Notes: generated by a model from the letters alone, not told the origin. 64,000 nt of DNA from Consotaella salsifontis (GCF_900167365.1 NZ_FUXL01000004.1:124001-188000), one strand, 5' to 3'. Positions 51,218-59,856 are shown, counted from the stretch's first letter. Numbers and translations are program-made.

Positions 51218-51747
51218 CGATAACCGCGCGTCTCCTGACAAGGAGGGAGGTTTTGGCGCTGTCGATTCTTATGGCCATCGCCACCGATGCCGCGCCGCAG
51301 TCCATGACCCCTATGCGAGACGAAATCAAAAGCTTCTCCGACGCGTTCGCGGTGCGTGTCTATCCATCCAATCCCTACAGCCACCGCATCAAAATCGAAA
51401 TGAAAGTCTACGATCAGGCTTTCGCGGAAATTCCGGCAAACATTGCTCCAAAAGAGTTCACTCTCGGGAGCAACGGCTCTCGTTCGGTCACGGTGATCGT
51501 CCCCTTCAACGGATCGAATGAGCGCAAGGTCCGAATCTGTACCGAGAGTATCCCCTTTCCCAATCAGCAAACTCAGATCCGGACACAGATATGCGGCAAT
51601 TTCTTGGGCAGCGGCTGTCCTACTGATCGGAGCTCCTGCCATCGCGGGACCGGTCGGCACGGCGAGGGCCGAGGACGTCTACTATCTCAACCAAAGTCAA
51701 AGCGGCTTCAATCTGCCCGGCGTTTCGCTGCCACAGGGCCAGGATGA
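51214..51747 (+). CDS. Putative fimbrial chaperone-like secreted protein
   Basis: The 177-residue frame begins with an amphipathic export signal (LTRREVLALSILMAIATDAAPQS). The mature part SFSDAFAVRVYPSNPYSHRI, SRSVTVIVPFNGSNERKVRIC and IRTQICGNFLG reads as one Ig-like domain of the kind used by pilus chaperones. After GNFLG the frame drifts into a low-complexity tail that overlaps the next gene by 230 bases. If one base were added near 51598 the frame would end at 51626 with QRLSY, a plausible native end. Chaperone role is inference. Confidence 0.55.
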   Translation: MTITARLLTRREVLALSILMAIATDAAPQSMTPMRDEIKSFSDAFAVRVYPSNPYSHRIKIEMKVYDQAFAEIPANIAPKEFTLGSNGSRSVTVIVPFNGSNERKVRICTESIPFPNQQTQIRTQICGNFLGSGCPTDRSSCHRGTGRHGEGRGRLLSQPKSKRLQSARRFAATGPG

Positions 51748-52096
51748 GGTTCATGCGGCCGACGGCACGACATGCCGCTCGGCGGTCGGCGGCTCCGGCG
51801 CCTATCTCGATATCGGCGCCATCAACAGCGGCAAGTCGAGCGGTGATATCGCCACTTACGGGCGCATTGTTATTCCCATCGGTCGAAAGTCGTCGCGCCT
51901 GAACTGCGACGAACTCTACCGCCTTGAGGTGGAAAGACTGAAGATGGAGCTCGAACTGCTGAAGATGGGGATGCGCGCCGACACAACAGTGAACATGCCG
52001 CAACCAGCCAAAGTCGCGCAGTCGAACGTTGCGCCGGCACCGGCGCCCCGCGCGAACGCTGATTGGGCCAAGGAAGGCTGGTCCAATGGGCGGTAG
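51518..52096 (+). CDS. Secreted coiled-coil protein of pilin-like operon, unknown
   Basis: The about 192-residue frame has an internal signal peptide (AAVLLIGAPAIAGPVGTARA-ED). The mature part starts DVYYLNQSQSGFNLPGVSL, has one Cys (TTCRSAV) and a second (RLNCDELYRLEVERLKMEL) next to a short coiled coil (about residues 128-155), and ends with a Pro/Ala-rich tail. The start is uncertain (ATG 51518 or further downstream). It does not match a family I know. It lies between the chaperone-like gene and subunit 2; stop overlaps that ATG by 11 bases. A role in anchoring or polymerising the subunits is inference. Confidence 0.6.
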   Translation: MSARSESVPRVSPFPISKLRSGHRYAAISWAAAVLLIGAPAIAGPVGTARAEDVYYLNQSQSGFNLPGVSLPQGQDEVHAADGTTCRSAVGGSGAYLDIGAINSGKSSGDIATYGRIVIPIGRKSSRLNCDELYRLEVERLKMELELLKMGMRADTTVNMPQPAKVAQSNVAPAPAPRANADWAKEGWSNGR

Positions 52097-52595
52097 GGCA
52101 AGAGCCCCTTCACCCCTATCGATCGCGATCGTCGGGCTTGTCACTCTGCTGGCTTCTATTCCACCACCGCAGGCGAAAGCAGCAGCAGGAAGTTGCACGA
52201 TCGTCGTCAATTCCTCGGGCGTTCTCACGCCCGATGCCAATCTGACCTCTCTCAGTACGAACAACCCGGGGGGGCGCCCCGCCTCGGCAACCATCACCGC
52301 CATGGCCAGCGGAACCCTGCCTGGGCTGGTCTGCTCCGTCGGCTTGCCACTGAACTGCTTTTCCGTGTCCGTCACGGCGCCTTCCGGCTTCAACAGCGCG
52401 CCATCTGGAATGACGGGCACCGCGACCTTCCAGCCAAACGTGCGGCTGGCCAGCGGGTCCAGCTTTCTGAACCTTGTCTCACTGGTCGTCCTCAACGGGA
52501 CATCGACCGTCAACTTCGACCTGACCGCGCAGACCTCGATGGGCGTCTTCCGGGCTGGGAATTATCAGGTGCAGGAGACCGTGCGCTGCGAGTAA
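52086..52595 (+). CDS. Pilin-like secreted subunit 2
   Basis: The 169-residue protein has a signal peptide (IAIVGLVTLLASIPPPQAKA-AA) and a Ser/Thr-rich beta-type mature domain with four cysteines: GSCTIVVNSSG, VCSVGLPLNCF and VRCE at the C-terminus. The first and last match subunit 1, so these are related structural proteins. ATG at 52086 overlaps the preceding stop. The extra cysteine pair, absent in subunit 1, suggests a distinct role such as tip or base. No adhesin domain is apparent. Confidence 0.68.
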   Translation: MGGRARAPSPLSIAIVGLVTLLASIPPPQAKAAAGSCTIVVNSSGVLTPDANLTSLSTNNPGGRPASATITAMASGTLPGLVCSVGLPLNCFSVSVTAPSGFNSAPSGMTGTATFQPNVRLASGSSFLNLVSLVVLNGTSTVNFDLTAQTSMGVFRAGNYQVQETVRCE

Positions 52596-52613
52596 GGCGA
52601 GCGCCCCCGCCGG

Positions 52614-52970
52614 TCAGAACATTCTGGCGCCATTCGGCACGGCCTGGGAGGGGTTAAGAAGGACGACGTTGCCGTTCTCGTCGGGCACGCCGAGCGTCAG
52701 CACCTCGGACATGAAAGGGCCGATCTGGCGCGGCGGAAAGTTCACCACCGCCATGACCTGCCGCCCCACGAGTTCATCGAGGGCGTAATGCACGGTGATC
52801 TGTGCCGAACTCTTGCGGACCCCGATCTCCGGGCCGAAATCGATGGCGAGGCGGTAGGCCGGCTTCCTCGCCTTCTCGAAAGGCTCCGCAGAAACGATTG
52901 TCCCGGCTCGAATGTCGACCTTGAGGAAATCCTCGAAGGCGATTCGCGGTTCGGTCGAGGCGCTATCCAT
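52614..52970 (-). CDS. csaA: tRNA-binding domain protein (CsaA-like)
   Basis: The 118-residue product is a single OB-fold tRNA-binding domain: FEDFLKVDIRAGTIVSAEPF and KPAYRLAIDFG, then GRQVMAVVNFPPRQIGPFMSEVLTLG. This matches CsaA, linked to protein export or chaperone-like activity in Bacillus, with a proposed tRNA-binding function. ATG at 52970 fits; the frame to 53027 overlaps proC. It converges on the pilin-like operon with 18 bases between. Confidence 0.88.
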   Translation of the reverse strand: MDSASTEPRIAFEDFLKVDIRAGTIVSAEPFEKARKPAYRLAIDFGPEIGVRKSSAQITVHYALDELVGRQVMAVVNFPPRQIGPFMSEVLTLGVPDENGNVVLLNPSQAVPNGARMF

Positions 52971-52977
52971 TTCCGGC

Positions 52978-53793
52978 CTATTCCCGCGAAAGCTCTTCGG
53001 AGCGCGCCTTGGCGGCCGCGATGGCATCCACCATCAACGCCTTAAGGCCGCCTTCGGCCATCAGCACGTTAAGCGCCGCGAGCGTCGTCCCGTTGGGCGA
53101 GGTCACGTTCTGGCGCAGCTTGGCCGGCGTTTCCTCGGATCGGATCATCAGCTCGCCCGCCCCGGCAACCGTGTGACGGGCAAGGCGCATGGCGAGCGCC
53201 GGATCGAGCCCCGCCGCCACGCCCGCCTCGGCAAGCGCCTCGGCGAGCAGGAAGACATAGGCCGGTCCGCCGCCGGAGAGCGCGGTCACGGCATTGATCT
53301 GATCCTCGGCCGCCAGCCATTCCACCGGGCCGCAGGCGGAAAGCAGAGATTCCGCCGCCCGCCGCTGCGCCGCGCTCGCCCGCTCGTTGGCAAAGCAGCC
53401 AGTGATGCCCCGGCCGATGAGAGCCGGCGTGTTGGGCATGGCCCGAACGGTGGGATGTTGCCCCAGATGCCCTTCGATGAAGGCAATCGTCGTGCCCGCC
53501 GCGATGGAGACGACCAACGTCTCCTCTTTCAGAACCGGCGCAAGACCGGGCAGAACGGTTGCCATCATCTGAGGCTTGATGGCGAGGATGACGATATCGA
53601 ACGTCGCCGCCGGAACCTCGGTCACATGATGAACGCCACGCTCGGTGAAGGCGGCGACGGTCGCCCCCGGCTTCGGGTCGAGCATCGTGACGCGACCTGG
53701 CTCGATGCCCGCCGCCATCCAGCCGGAAAGAAGCGCCCCACCCATATTGCCGGCGCCCACCAGCAGAACCGTTCCAAGCTCGCCCGCAGTCAT
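52978..53793 (-). CDS. proC: Pyrroline-5-carboxylate reductase
   Basis: The 271-residue enzyme makes L-proline from pyrroline-5-carboxylate with NAD(P)H. N-terminal Rossmann site LLVGAGNMGGALLSGW, substrate-binding VRAMPNTPALIGRGITG and the C-terminal dimerisation signature ALSGGGPAYVFLLAEAL, with TVAGAGELMI, match the family at normal length. ATG at 53793. The ybjN gene precedes with only 3 bases between. Note that the window also has ornithine cyclodeaminase, a second route to proline. Confidence 0.95.
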   Translation of the reverse strand: MTAGELGTVLLVGAGNMGGALLSGWMAAGIEPGRVTMLDPKPGATVAAFTERGVHHVTEVPAATFDIVILAIKPQMMATVLPGLAPVLKEETLVVSIAAGTTIAFIEGHLGQHPTVRAMPNTPALIGRGITGCFANERASAAQRRAAESLLSACGPVEWLAAEDQINAVTALSGGGPAYVFLLAEALAEAGVAAGLDPALAMRLARHTVAGAGELMIRSEETPAKLRQNVTSPNGTTLAALNVLMAEGGLKALMVDAIAAAKARSEELSRE

Positions 53794-53796
53794 GGT

Positions 53797-54297
53797 TCAG
53801 GCCTCGCCCACCGTCTCGAAGATCGTGCACATCATCGCATCCTCGGCGCTCTTGTTCGCCCAGACGACGAACTGGAGGGCCTGGAAATACTTCTCGCAGG
53901 ACTCGAGCCCGAGAGCCATGAGCCGTTCCGCCTGCTCGCTGCTCGGCTGAAGGCCGCCGCAAAGCAGCAGGGTGTGGCGATACATGATCGCCCCCTCCTG
54001 GGACCAAAGATCGAAATGGCCGATGAGAAGCTGTTCGTTGATCCTCGACAGCAGACGCAACACCTCGGTGCGCCGTGCCGGAGGCACCTTCATCTCGAAG
54101 GCGCAGGCCAGATGCAGGGCCTCGCAGTCCTCGAGCCAGGAAATCGAAACCGAATAGTCGGTCCACACTCCCTTGACCGAAAGAGCGATTTCATCATCGC
54201 ACGACCGCTCAAACGACCAATCGCGCAAAGATGCCACCAATTCAACGACATCCACCGGGTGGATATGCCGTTCCTGGCGAAGTTCATGAAGACCCAT
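53797..54297 (-). CDS. YbjN domain protein
   Basis: The 166-residue protein matches the YbjN/type III secretion chaperone-like fold: DWSFERSCDDEIALSVKG, YSVSISWLEDCEALHLACAFE, RRTEVLRLLSRINEQLLIGHF and the end SEDAMMCTIFETVG. YbjN proteins are pleiotropic, with unclear function. The gene lies 3 bases before proC on the same strand, the usual rhizobial ybjN-proC order; probably co-transcribed. Confidence 0.85.
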   Translation of the reverse strand: MGLHELRQERHIHPVDVVELVASLRDWSFERSCDDEIALSVKGVWTDYSVSISWLEDCEALHLACAFEMKVPPARRTEVLRLLSRINEQLLIGHFDLWSQEGAIMYRHTLLLCGGLQPSSEQAERLMALGLESCEKYFQALQFVVWANKSAEDAMMCTIFETVGEA

Positions 54298-54616
54298 CGA
54301 CCAACCTTAGCTCCCTCGTGCCGCAAGCGGACGGGATCGGCCAGCAAACCGACCGATCCTGTCCAGACGCCTCTTGCAAGCCGAGGCGTCCGCTTCGGGC
54401 GACGCGTCCGCCGCGACGAATCACCCTTAAGAATCAGTGTATAGACGCCGATTCTCCGGCTTAAGGGGGGTAAGAAAATTTTAACGGTTCGGTGGATCAA
54501 GGCGGCGGGCGGAGGAGCGCCTTCCTCTCGGTAAACGACTCCTGGACCAGGGTTTTTTGCCCGCCGGTCGCCTATGGATTACGGCGCCGAAAGCTGTGGA
54601 CGGCCTGTGGACAGCC
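54298..54616. other. ybjN-ubiK intergenic region
   Basis: The 319 bases hold no gene. It should carry the ybjN promoter. An AT-rich part (GGTAAGAAAATTTTAAC near 54470) may be a promoter. The right end is a hairpin spanning the ubiK stop (54583-54628). Confidence 0.45.
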
Positions 54617-54628
54617 TTATTCGGCGCC
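54583..54628 (-). terminator. Hairpin overlapping the ubiK stop
   Basis: GGCGCCGAA (54583-54591) pairs with TTCGGCGCC (54620-54628), 9 bp, and GCTGT (54593-54597) with ACAGC (54611-54615) inside. The 3' arm includes the last codons of ubiK. No U-tract; weak terminator candidate. Confidence 0.4.
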
Positions 54629-54889
54629 CTGCGATCCCGCGAGTTTGGCCTCGAGCTCGCTGACGCGCTTCTTAAGCGCCTCGTTTTCCGCGCGCGCCTT
54701 CATCGCCATGTCACGAACGGCATCGAACTCCTCGCGCTGAACCACGTCGAGCTGATTGAGCAGACGCTCGCCCTGGGCGCGAACGGCCGTCTCCATCTCG
54801 CGCCGGACACCCTGCGCCGCGCCGGCGGCGTCGGTCACGAGGCGAGCGAACTCGTCGAGGAGGCGGTTGGGGGCTCGGTTGGTGGTCAT
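54617..54889 (-). CDS. ubiK: UbiK/BMFP family accessory factor
   Basis: The 90-residue protein is a short N-terminal amphipathic helix plus C-terminal coiled coil (DAVRDMAMKARAENEALKKR, VSELEAKLAG), typical of BMFP/UbiK. UbiK binds UbiJ in aerobic ubiquinone synthesis in E. coli and can bind membranes. ATG at 54889 is preferred; the upstream frame is non-coding. It is divergent from lgt, as usual in the order. Confidence 0.88.
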   Translation of the reverse strand: MTTNRAPNRLLDEFARLVTDAAGAAQGVRREMETAVRAQGERLLNQLDVVQREEFDAVRDMAMKARAENEALKKRVSELEAKLAGSQGAE

Positions 54890-55097
54890 GGCGAAGGGCT
54901 CCGGCGCTATCGTTTGGATGCCTTGACGTAGGCGCCGCGGCCCGCCTTGGCAATGGCGCGTCGGCGCGCGCGCCGTCTCCCCCAACGATGGCGGCTTGAC
55001 CCTTGGGCGCCGCCACGCCAAGTTCCGCCCGCTTCCGACCCGCCGGCTCCGACCCTGGCCGAAGGGCCTTTTAAGGGAAACGGCGAGTATTCCTGCC

Positions 55098-55970
55098 ATG
55101 CCTCCATCAAGCCTTTTCGCGATCCTCGCCTATCCTGAGATCGACCCCGTCTTCCTGCAGATCGGCCCGCTGGCCTTGCGCTGGTACGGTCTGGCCTATG
55201 TCGCCGGCATCCTGCTCGGCTGGTTCTATGGCCGGCACCTCGCGTCGAACCCGAGGCTTTGGCCGGGCGGCGTTTCGCCGATCACCGCCGAGGACATCGA
55301 CGACTTCATCCTGTGGATCACGCTCGGCATCATCCTTGGCGGCAGGCTCGGCTCGGTGCTCTTCTATGACCTGCCTCGCTATGTCGAAGATCCGCTCGCC
55401 ATCTTCCAGGTCTGGCAAGGCGGCATGTCCTTCCATGGCGGACTGATCGGCGTCGTTCTGGCGATGCTCCTTTTCACCTATCGCAAGCGCCTGCCCCTTT
55501 TCAGCCTCATCGATATCGTCGCGGCCTCCGTTCCCTTCGGCCTGTTCTTCGGCCGCATCGCCAACTTCATCAACGGCGAACTCTGGGGGGCTCCGAGCGA
55601 AGTGCCCTGGGCCATGGTTTTTCCAACCGGCGGCCCCTTCCCGCGCCATCCGAGCCAGCTCTACGAGGCGCTGCTCGAGGGTGTCGTACTCTTCCTCGTG
55701 CTCCGCCTGCTCACCCATCATTTCAAGGCGCTCTCGCGCCCGCGCCTCGTCGGTAGCGTCTTTCTGGGCCTCTATGGCTGCTTCCGCATCTTCGTCGAAT
55801 TCTTCCGCATGCCCGACCCCCAGCTCGGCTATCTCTATGGCGGCTGGCTGACCATGGGCATGGTGCTTTCGACGCCGATGCTCCTCATCGCCCTCTGGGG
55901 CATCCTGACCGCCAAGCCCCGGTCCTATGCGCCCAAGGACGGCGCGGCGGGGACCGTCGTTCAGCCATGA
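55098..55970 (+). CDS. lgt: Prolipoprotein diacylglyceryl transferase
   Basis: The 290-residue inner-membrane enzyme transfers diacylglyceryl to the lipobox cysteine. Seven helices, GGMSFHGGLIGVVLAM, FFGRIANFINGELWGAPS and the PRHPSQLYEALLEG region, with FRIFVEFFRMPDPQLG, match Lgt. ATG at 55098; the open frame upstream is not coding. It is coupled to midA by ATGA. Its products would include the lipoproteins seen at 5014, 42491 and 59857. Confidence 0.95.
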   Translation: MPPSSLFAILAYPEIDPVFLQIGPLALRWYGLAYVAGILLGWFYGRHLASNPRLWPGGVSPITAEDIDDFILWITLGIILGGRLGSVLFYDLPRYVEDPLAIFQVWQGGMSFHGGLIGVVLAMLLFTYRKRLPLFSLIDIVAASVPFGLFFGRIANFINGELWGAPSEVPWAMVFPTGGPFPRHPSQLYEALLEGVVLFLVLRLLTHHFKALSRPRLVGSVFLGLYGCFRIFVEFFRMPDPQLGYLYGGWLTMGMVLSTPMLLIALWGILTAKPRSYAPKDGAAGTVVQP

Positions 55971-57076
55971 CGCCCCTGGGCCAGCGGATCGCCGCCCTCA
56001 TCGACGAACAAGGACCGATCTCGCTCGAGACCTACTGGTCGATGGCCCTCTACGATCGCCAAGGCGGCTACTACATGGCGAGGATGCCTTTCGGCCGCGA
56101 AGGCGACTTCATCACCGCGCCCGAGATCAGCCAGATGTTCGGCGAACTCCTCGGCGCCTGGATGGTCGCGGCCTGGCGCGGGCTCGGGGCTCCCGCCCCC
56201 TTCATCTTCGCAGAGATCGGTCCGGGACGCGGCACACTGATGGCCGACATGCTGCGCACGGCGCGCAAGCTCGAACCGGACTTTGCCAAGGCGGCGCGCG
56301 TCCACATGATCGAGGTCAGCGACCGCCTCGCCGACGTCCAGATGGCAACGCTGGATCGCCTGGATCTTCCGGTCTCGCGCGTTCGCGCGCTCGGCGAACT
56401 GCCGGAAGGCCCGCTTCTCCTCGTCGGCAACGAGCTCTTCGACGCCCTGCCCATCCGCCAGTTTATCCACGACGGAAGCGAATGGCGCGAGCAGAGAATC
56501 GGCCGAAGCCAGGATGGGCTTGCCTTCGTCGCCTGCCCGCTCGACACGGAGGATGCGGCATGGCTCACGGCGCTTCCCGGCCTGCCCCCTCCCTCGGCCG
56601 GAACGATCCTGGAGATGTCGCCGGCGCGAACGGCCCTCGCCCATAGCGTGGCGCGGAGGCTGGCGGCGGCAAGCGGCGCGGCGCTGTTCATCGACTACGG
56701 CCATGGCGGCCTCGCCTATGGCGACACGTTCCAGGCGATCAGCAGACATGAGCGCGCCGATCCTCTTGCCGAGCCCGGCGAGGCGGACCTGACGAGCCAT
56801 GTCGAGTTCGGCTCGCTGGCGCGGGCGATGCAGGCGGGCGGCCTCGCCGTCGCGCCGCTTGCCAACCAGGGCGATTTTCTCCTTTCCCTAGGGCTCCTCG
56901 AACGCGCCGGAGCACTGGGCGCAGGACGCTCGGCCGCCGAGCAGGCCGCCATCGTCGCCGCCGCCGAGCGGCTGGCCGGCAGTGCCGCCGGCCAGATGGG
57001 CTCTATCTTCAAGGTCCTCGCGGCGGCCTCCAGGCCGCTCCCCCTGCCGCCCTTCATCAAAACGGGTGCCGATTGA
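55967..57076 (+). CDS. SAM-dependent methyltransferase, MidA/NDUFAF7 family
   Basis: The 369-residue protein (DUF185 / MidA / NDUFAF7) begins with SLETYWSMALYDRQGGYYMA and has GDFITAPEISQMFGELLG, IFAEIGPGRGTLMADMLR (SAM site) and LLLVGNELFDALPIRQF. In mitochondria NDUFAF7 dimethylates an arginine of complex I subunit NDUFS2; a similar role here is plausible. It overlaps lgt and is coupled to pgeF by 4 bases. Confidence 0.9.
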   Translation: MTPLGQRIAALIDEQGPISLETYWSMALYDRQGGYYMARMPFGREGDFITAPEISQMFGELLGAWMVAAWRGLGAPAPFIFAEIGPGRGTLMADMLRTARKLEPDFAKAARVHMIEVSDRLADVQMATLDRLDLPVSRVRALGELPEGPLLLVGNELFDALPIRQFIHDGSEWREQRIGRSQDGLAFVACPLDTEDAAWLTALPGLPPPSAGTILEMSPARTALAHSVARRLAAASGAALFIDYGHGGLAYGDTFQAISRHERADPLAEPGEADLTSHVEFGSLARAMQAGGLAVAPLANQGDFLLSLGLLERAGALGAGRSAAEQAAIVAAAERLAGSAAGQMGSIFKVLAAASRPLPLPPFIKTGAD

Positions 57077-57915
57077 CTTCGCCTTCTCCCTCCACCACCA
57101 TCCGCGCCATGGACGATCGGCCAACCGCCTCCGGTTCAGCGCTGGCGCCCGACGACGTCGTCATGAACGACGCCCTGTCGGGGTCCGGCAGAGTCGCACA
57201 TGCATTCTTCACGCGGCTCGGCGGCGTCTCCACCGGCATCTATCGCGGGCTCAATGTCGGCTTCGGCTCCAAGGACGAGCGAGCGTCGGTTCGCGAGAAT
57301 CGTGATCGCGCCATGGCCTTTCTCGGCACGACGCTCGAAGTGGCGACGCCCTGGCAGGTTCATTCCCCCGACGTCATCATCGTCGATCAGCCGCTGCCGG
57401 CGGAACGCCCCAAGGCGGACGGCGTCGTCACCTCGACGCCGGGGCTCGCCGTCGGCGTGGTCACGGCCGATTGCGGCCCTGTGCTCTTTTCGGATGCCGA
57501 GGCGGGGGTCGTCGGCGCCGCCCATTCGGGCTGGCGCGGAGCGCTTTCCGGCGTTTTGGAGGCGACCATCGCGGCCATGGAACAGCGTGGCGCAAGGCGG
57601 GATCGGATCGTCGCCTGCCTCGGCCCGACGATCACGCAAGCCAATTACGAAGTCGGCGCCGAGATGGAAGCCGCCTTCGCCGAGCGGGACGCGGACTACG
57701 CCCGCTTCTTCGCCCCCGGACGATCGCCGGAGAAGCGCCAGTTCGATCTGCCGGGCCTCGTGCTCGCCCGCATCGCCAGCGCCGGCGTCCAGGCGAGCTT
57801 TACCGGCCATTGCACCTATGCCGACGAGCGCCGATTCTTTTCCTTCCGGCGTACCACTCATCGCCAGGAGCTCGACTACGGTCGCCAGCTCTCCGCGATT
57901 ATGCTGAAGTTTTGA
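57073..57915 (+). CDS. pgeF: Peptidoglycan editing factor PgeF (laccase domain)
   Basis: The 280-residue YfiH/laccase-domain protein removes L-Ser-containing errors from peptidoglycan precursors; earlier annotated polyphenol oxidase. Zinc/copper-like ligands are in VTADCGPVLFSD, AHSGWRGALSGVLEA and GHCTYADERRFFSFR. Start TTG at 57073, overlapping midA; ATG at 57109 is an alternative. The order lgt-midA-pgeF is conserved in the order. Confidence 0.92.
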   Translation: MTSPSPSTTIRAMDDRPTASGSALAPDDVVMNDALSGSGRVAHAFFTRLGGVSTGIYRGLNVGFGSKDERASVRENRDRAMAFLGTTLEVATPWQVHSPDVIIVDQPLPAERPKADGVVTSTPGLAVGVVTADCGPVLFSDAEAGVVGAAHSGWRGALSGVLEATIAAMEQRGARRDRIVACLGPTITQANYEVGAEMEAAFAERDADYARFFAPGRSPEKRQFDLPGLVLARIASAGVQASFTGHCTYADERRFFSFRRTTHRQELDYGRQLSAIMLKF

Positions 57916-57922
57916 GATCAAG

Positions 57923-59077
57923 ATGCTGCACTTCGTACCCGACGAATTTCAGACTCGAAAAGAGGCGCTCATGGCCGGAATGGCCGAGCGCAAGCTGGAC
58001 GCCATCCTCCTGTTCGCGCAGGAGTCGATGTACTGGCTGACCGGCTACGACACCTTCGGCTTCTGCTTTTTCCAGTGCCTAGCGCTGAAGGCGGACGGCG
58101 AGATGCGACTGCTCACCCGCTCGGCCGACCTGCGCCAGGCACGCGCCACCTCCAACATCGAAACCGTGGTCGTCTGGCGGCACCGGTTGAACGCCGATCC
58201 GGCGATGGATCTGCGCGACATGCTGGACGATATGGAGCTTCTTGGGGCGCGCATTGGCGTCGAGTGGGCGACCCATGGCCTGACGGCGGCCAACGGGCGC
58301 GCCGTAGAACAACGACTCGGCTCTTTCGCCACGCTGATCGACGCCTCCGATTTGGTTCCCCTCCTTCGAATGATCAAAAGCCCGGCCGAGATCGCCTATA
58401 TGCGCGAGGCGGCGGACCTTGCCGACCGGGCCTTCGAGGCGACCCTTCCGCTGGTGCGGCCCGGCGTCAACGAGGCGGCGATCCTCCACGCGCTCCAGGG
58501 CACCATCCTCGCCGAGGGCGGAGACTATCCCGCCAATCCCTTCGTCGTCGGCTCGGGGCCCTACGCACTTCTCAGCCGGTATACGTCAGGGCGCCGCACC
58601 CTCGAGGCCCAGGATCAGCTCACCCTGGAATGGGCCGGCGTCAAGGCACAGTACCACGTGCCCTCGATGCGCACGATCATCATCGGCAAGCCGACGCAGC
58701 GCCATGAGGAACTCTATGCCGCGACGCGCGAAGCCCTGACGGCGGCCGAAGAAGTGCTGCGCCCCGATCATACGTTCGGCGAGGTGTTCGACGTTCATGC
58801 GGCGGTTCTGGAAGCCCACGATTTGGCGCGCCACCGCCTCAGCACCGCCGGCTATGCCGTGGGCGCGCGTTTCGCGCCGACATGGATGGATCGGCCGATG
58901 TTCGTCACCGGTTCGACGCGCCCCATCCTGCCGAACATGACGGTCTTCGTTCACATGGTCATCATGGATTCGGACAGCGGCACGGCGATGTCGATCGGAC
59001 GGACCTATCTGACCACGACGACGGACCCCGAGCCCCTGTCGCGCCTGCCGCTCGACCTGATGGTCGTTGAGGGCTGA
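57923..59077 (+). CDS. M24 family pita-bread protein, DoeA/creatinase-like
   Basis: The 384-residue protein has an N-terminal creatinase domain (ILLFAQESMYWLTGYDTFGF) and a C-terminal pita-bread domain (LLRMIKSPAEIAYMREAADL, LTLEWAGVKAQYHVPSMRT, SGTAMSIGRTYL). The metal ligands of methionine aminopeptidase-type enzymes are not kept: first Asp is Glu in TLEWAG, second is Ser in VPSMRT, the His is not in GHG form and the Glu ligands are absent. This is the pattern of creatinase and ectoine hydrolase DoeA. Hydrolysis of an amidine or ectoine-like compound is inferred. It follows pgeF by 7 bases. Confidence 0.85.
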   Translation: MLHFVPDEFQTRKEALMAGMAERKLDAILLFAQESMYWLTGYDTFGFCFFQCLALKADGEMRLLTRSADLRQARATSNIETVVVWRHRLNADPAMDLRDMLDDMELLGARIGVEWATHGLTAANGRAVEQRLGSFATLIDASDLVPLLRMIKSPAEIAYMREAADLADRAFEATLPLVRPGVNEAAILHALQGTILAEGGDYPANPFVVGSGPYALLSRYTSGRRTLEAQDQLTLEWAGVKAQYHVPSMRTIIIGKPTQRHEELYAATREALTAAEEVLRPDHTFGEVFDVHAAVLEAHDLARHRLSTAGYAVGARFAPTWMDRPMFVTGSTRPILPNMTVFVHMVIMDSDSGTAMSIGRTYLTTTTDPEPLSRLPLDLMVVEG

Positions 59078-59165
59078 GGGCCACATCGGACAGACGGTGC
59101 GGCCCCCTTGGAGAAGGGCGGCGCCGGTGAGGTTTCAGGATCGTCAAGACGGGGGACCGGGTGGG

Positions 59166-59657
59166 ATGCAGTGGCGCGCCATGCGGAGCGAGGACATTCC
59201 GGCGGTCAAGGCGATGGCGGACGAGGTCCACATCGCCTATCCCGAGGATGAGGCCATCTTCGCTGAGCGCCTGTCGCTGTTTTCGGAAGGCTGCTTCCTT
59301 CTGGAGGACGTGGAAGGACGGCCCCAGGGCTACCTGATCAACCATCCCTGGATTCTGGGGCATATCCCGCCGCTCAACTCGCTTCTCATGGCGATCCCGG
59401 AGCCGGCATCGACCCACTACATTCACGATCTGGCGCTGCTCGAAGCCGCACGAGGCTGCCATCACGGCGCGCGAATCGTCGAGGACGTCGCGCAGCTTGC
59501 GGCCGACCGGGGATTTTCCTCCGTCAGCCTGGTCGCGGTGAACGGCTCCGGCGCGTTCTGGCAGCGCCGGTCGTTCAGGATTTATCAGGATATCTCTCTC
59601 AACGATAAGCTCGTGAGCTACGGCGACGGCGCCAGATATATGATCCGGGACCTGTGA
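59166..59657 (+). CDS. GNAT family N-acetyltransferase
   Basis: The 163-residue protein matches the GNAT fold: MRSEDIPAVKAMADEVH, SEGCFLLEDVEGRPQGYLI, YIHDLALLEAARGCHHGARIV (pyrophosphate loop) and VSLVAVNGSGAFWQRRSF. The acceptor is unknown. ATG at 59166 (GGTGGGATG) fits; the frame upstream to 59067 overlaps the preceding gene. Same strand as the DoeA-like gene; probably separate. Confidence 0.85.
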   Translation: MQWRAMRSEDIPAVKAMADEVHIAYPEDEAIFAERLSLFSEGCFLLEDVEGRPQGYLINHPWILGHIPPLNSLLMAIPEPASTHYIHDLALLEAARGCHHGARIVEDVAQLAADRGFSSVSLVAVNGSGAFWQRRSFRIYQDISLNDKLVSYGDGARYMIRDL

Positions 59658-59856
59658 TTTGACGAGCAACGGCGGTTTCGAGGCAATTGGTCGCTGCGCA
59701 CGCTGCGGCGCGATACTTTGCGGGCGCCGACACAAAGAACGATCCTTCGCGCGCTTCATCCGGGTGGTCTGATATCGCATGCCAGAGCCGCTGATTTGAT
59801 CTGTGATGGCCAGGCCGTGTCGGCGGCGCTGGCCAGGGGCTGGAGGGGAACAGCCA

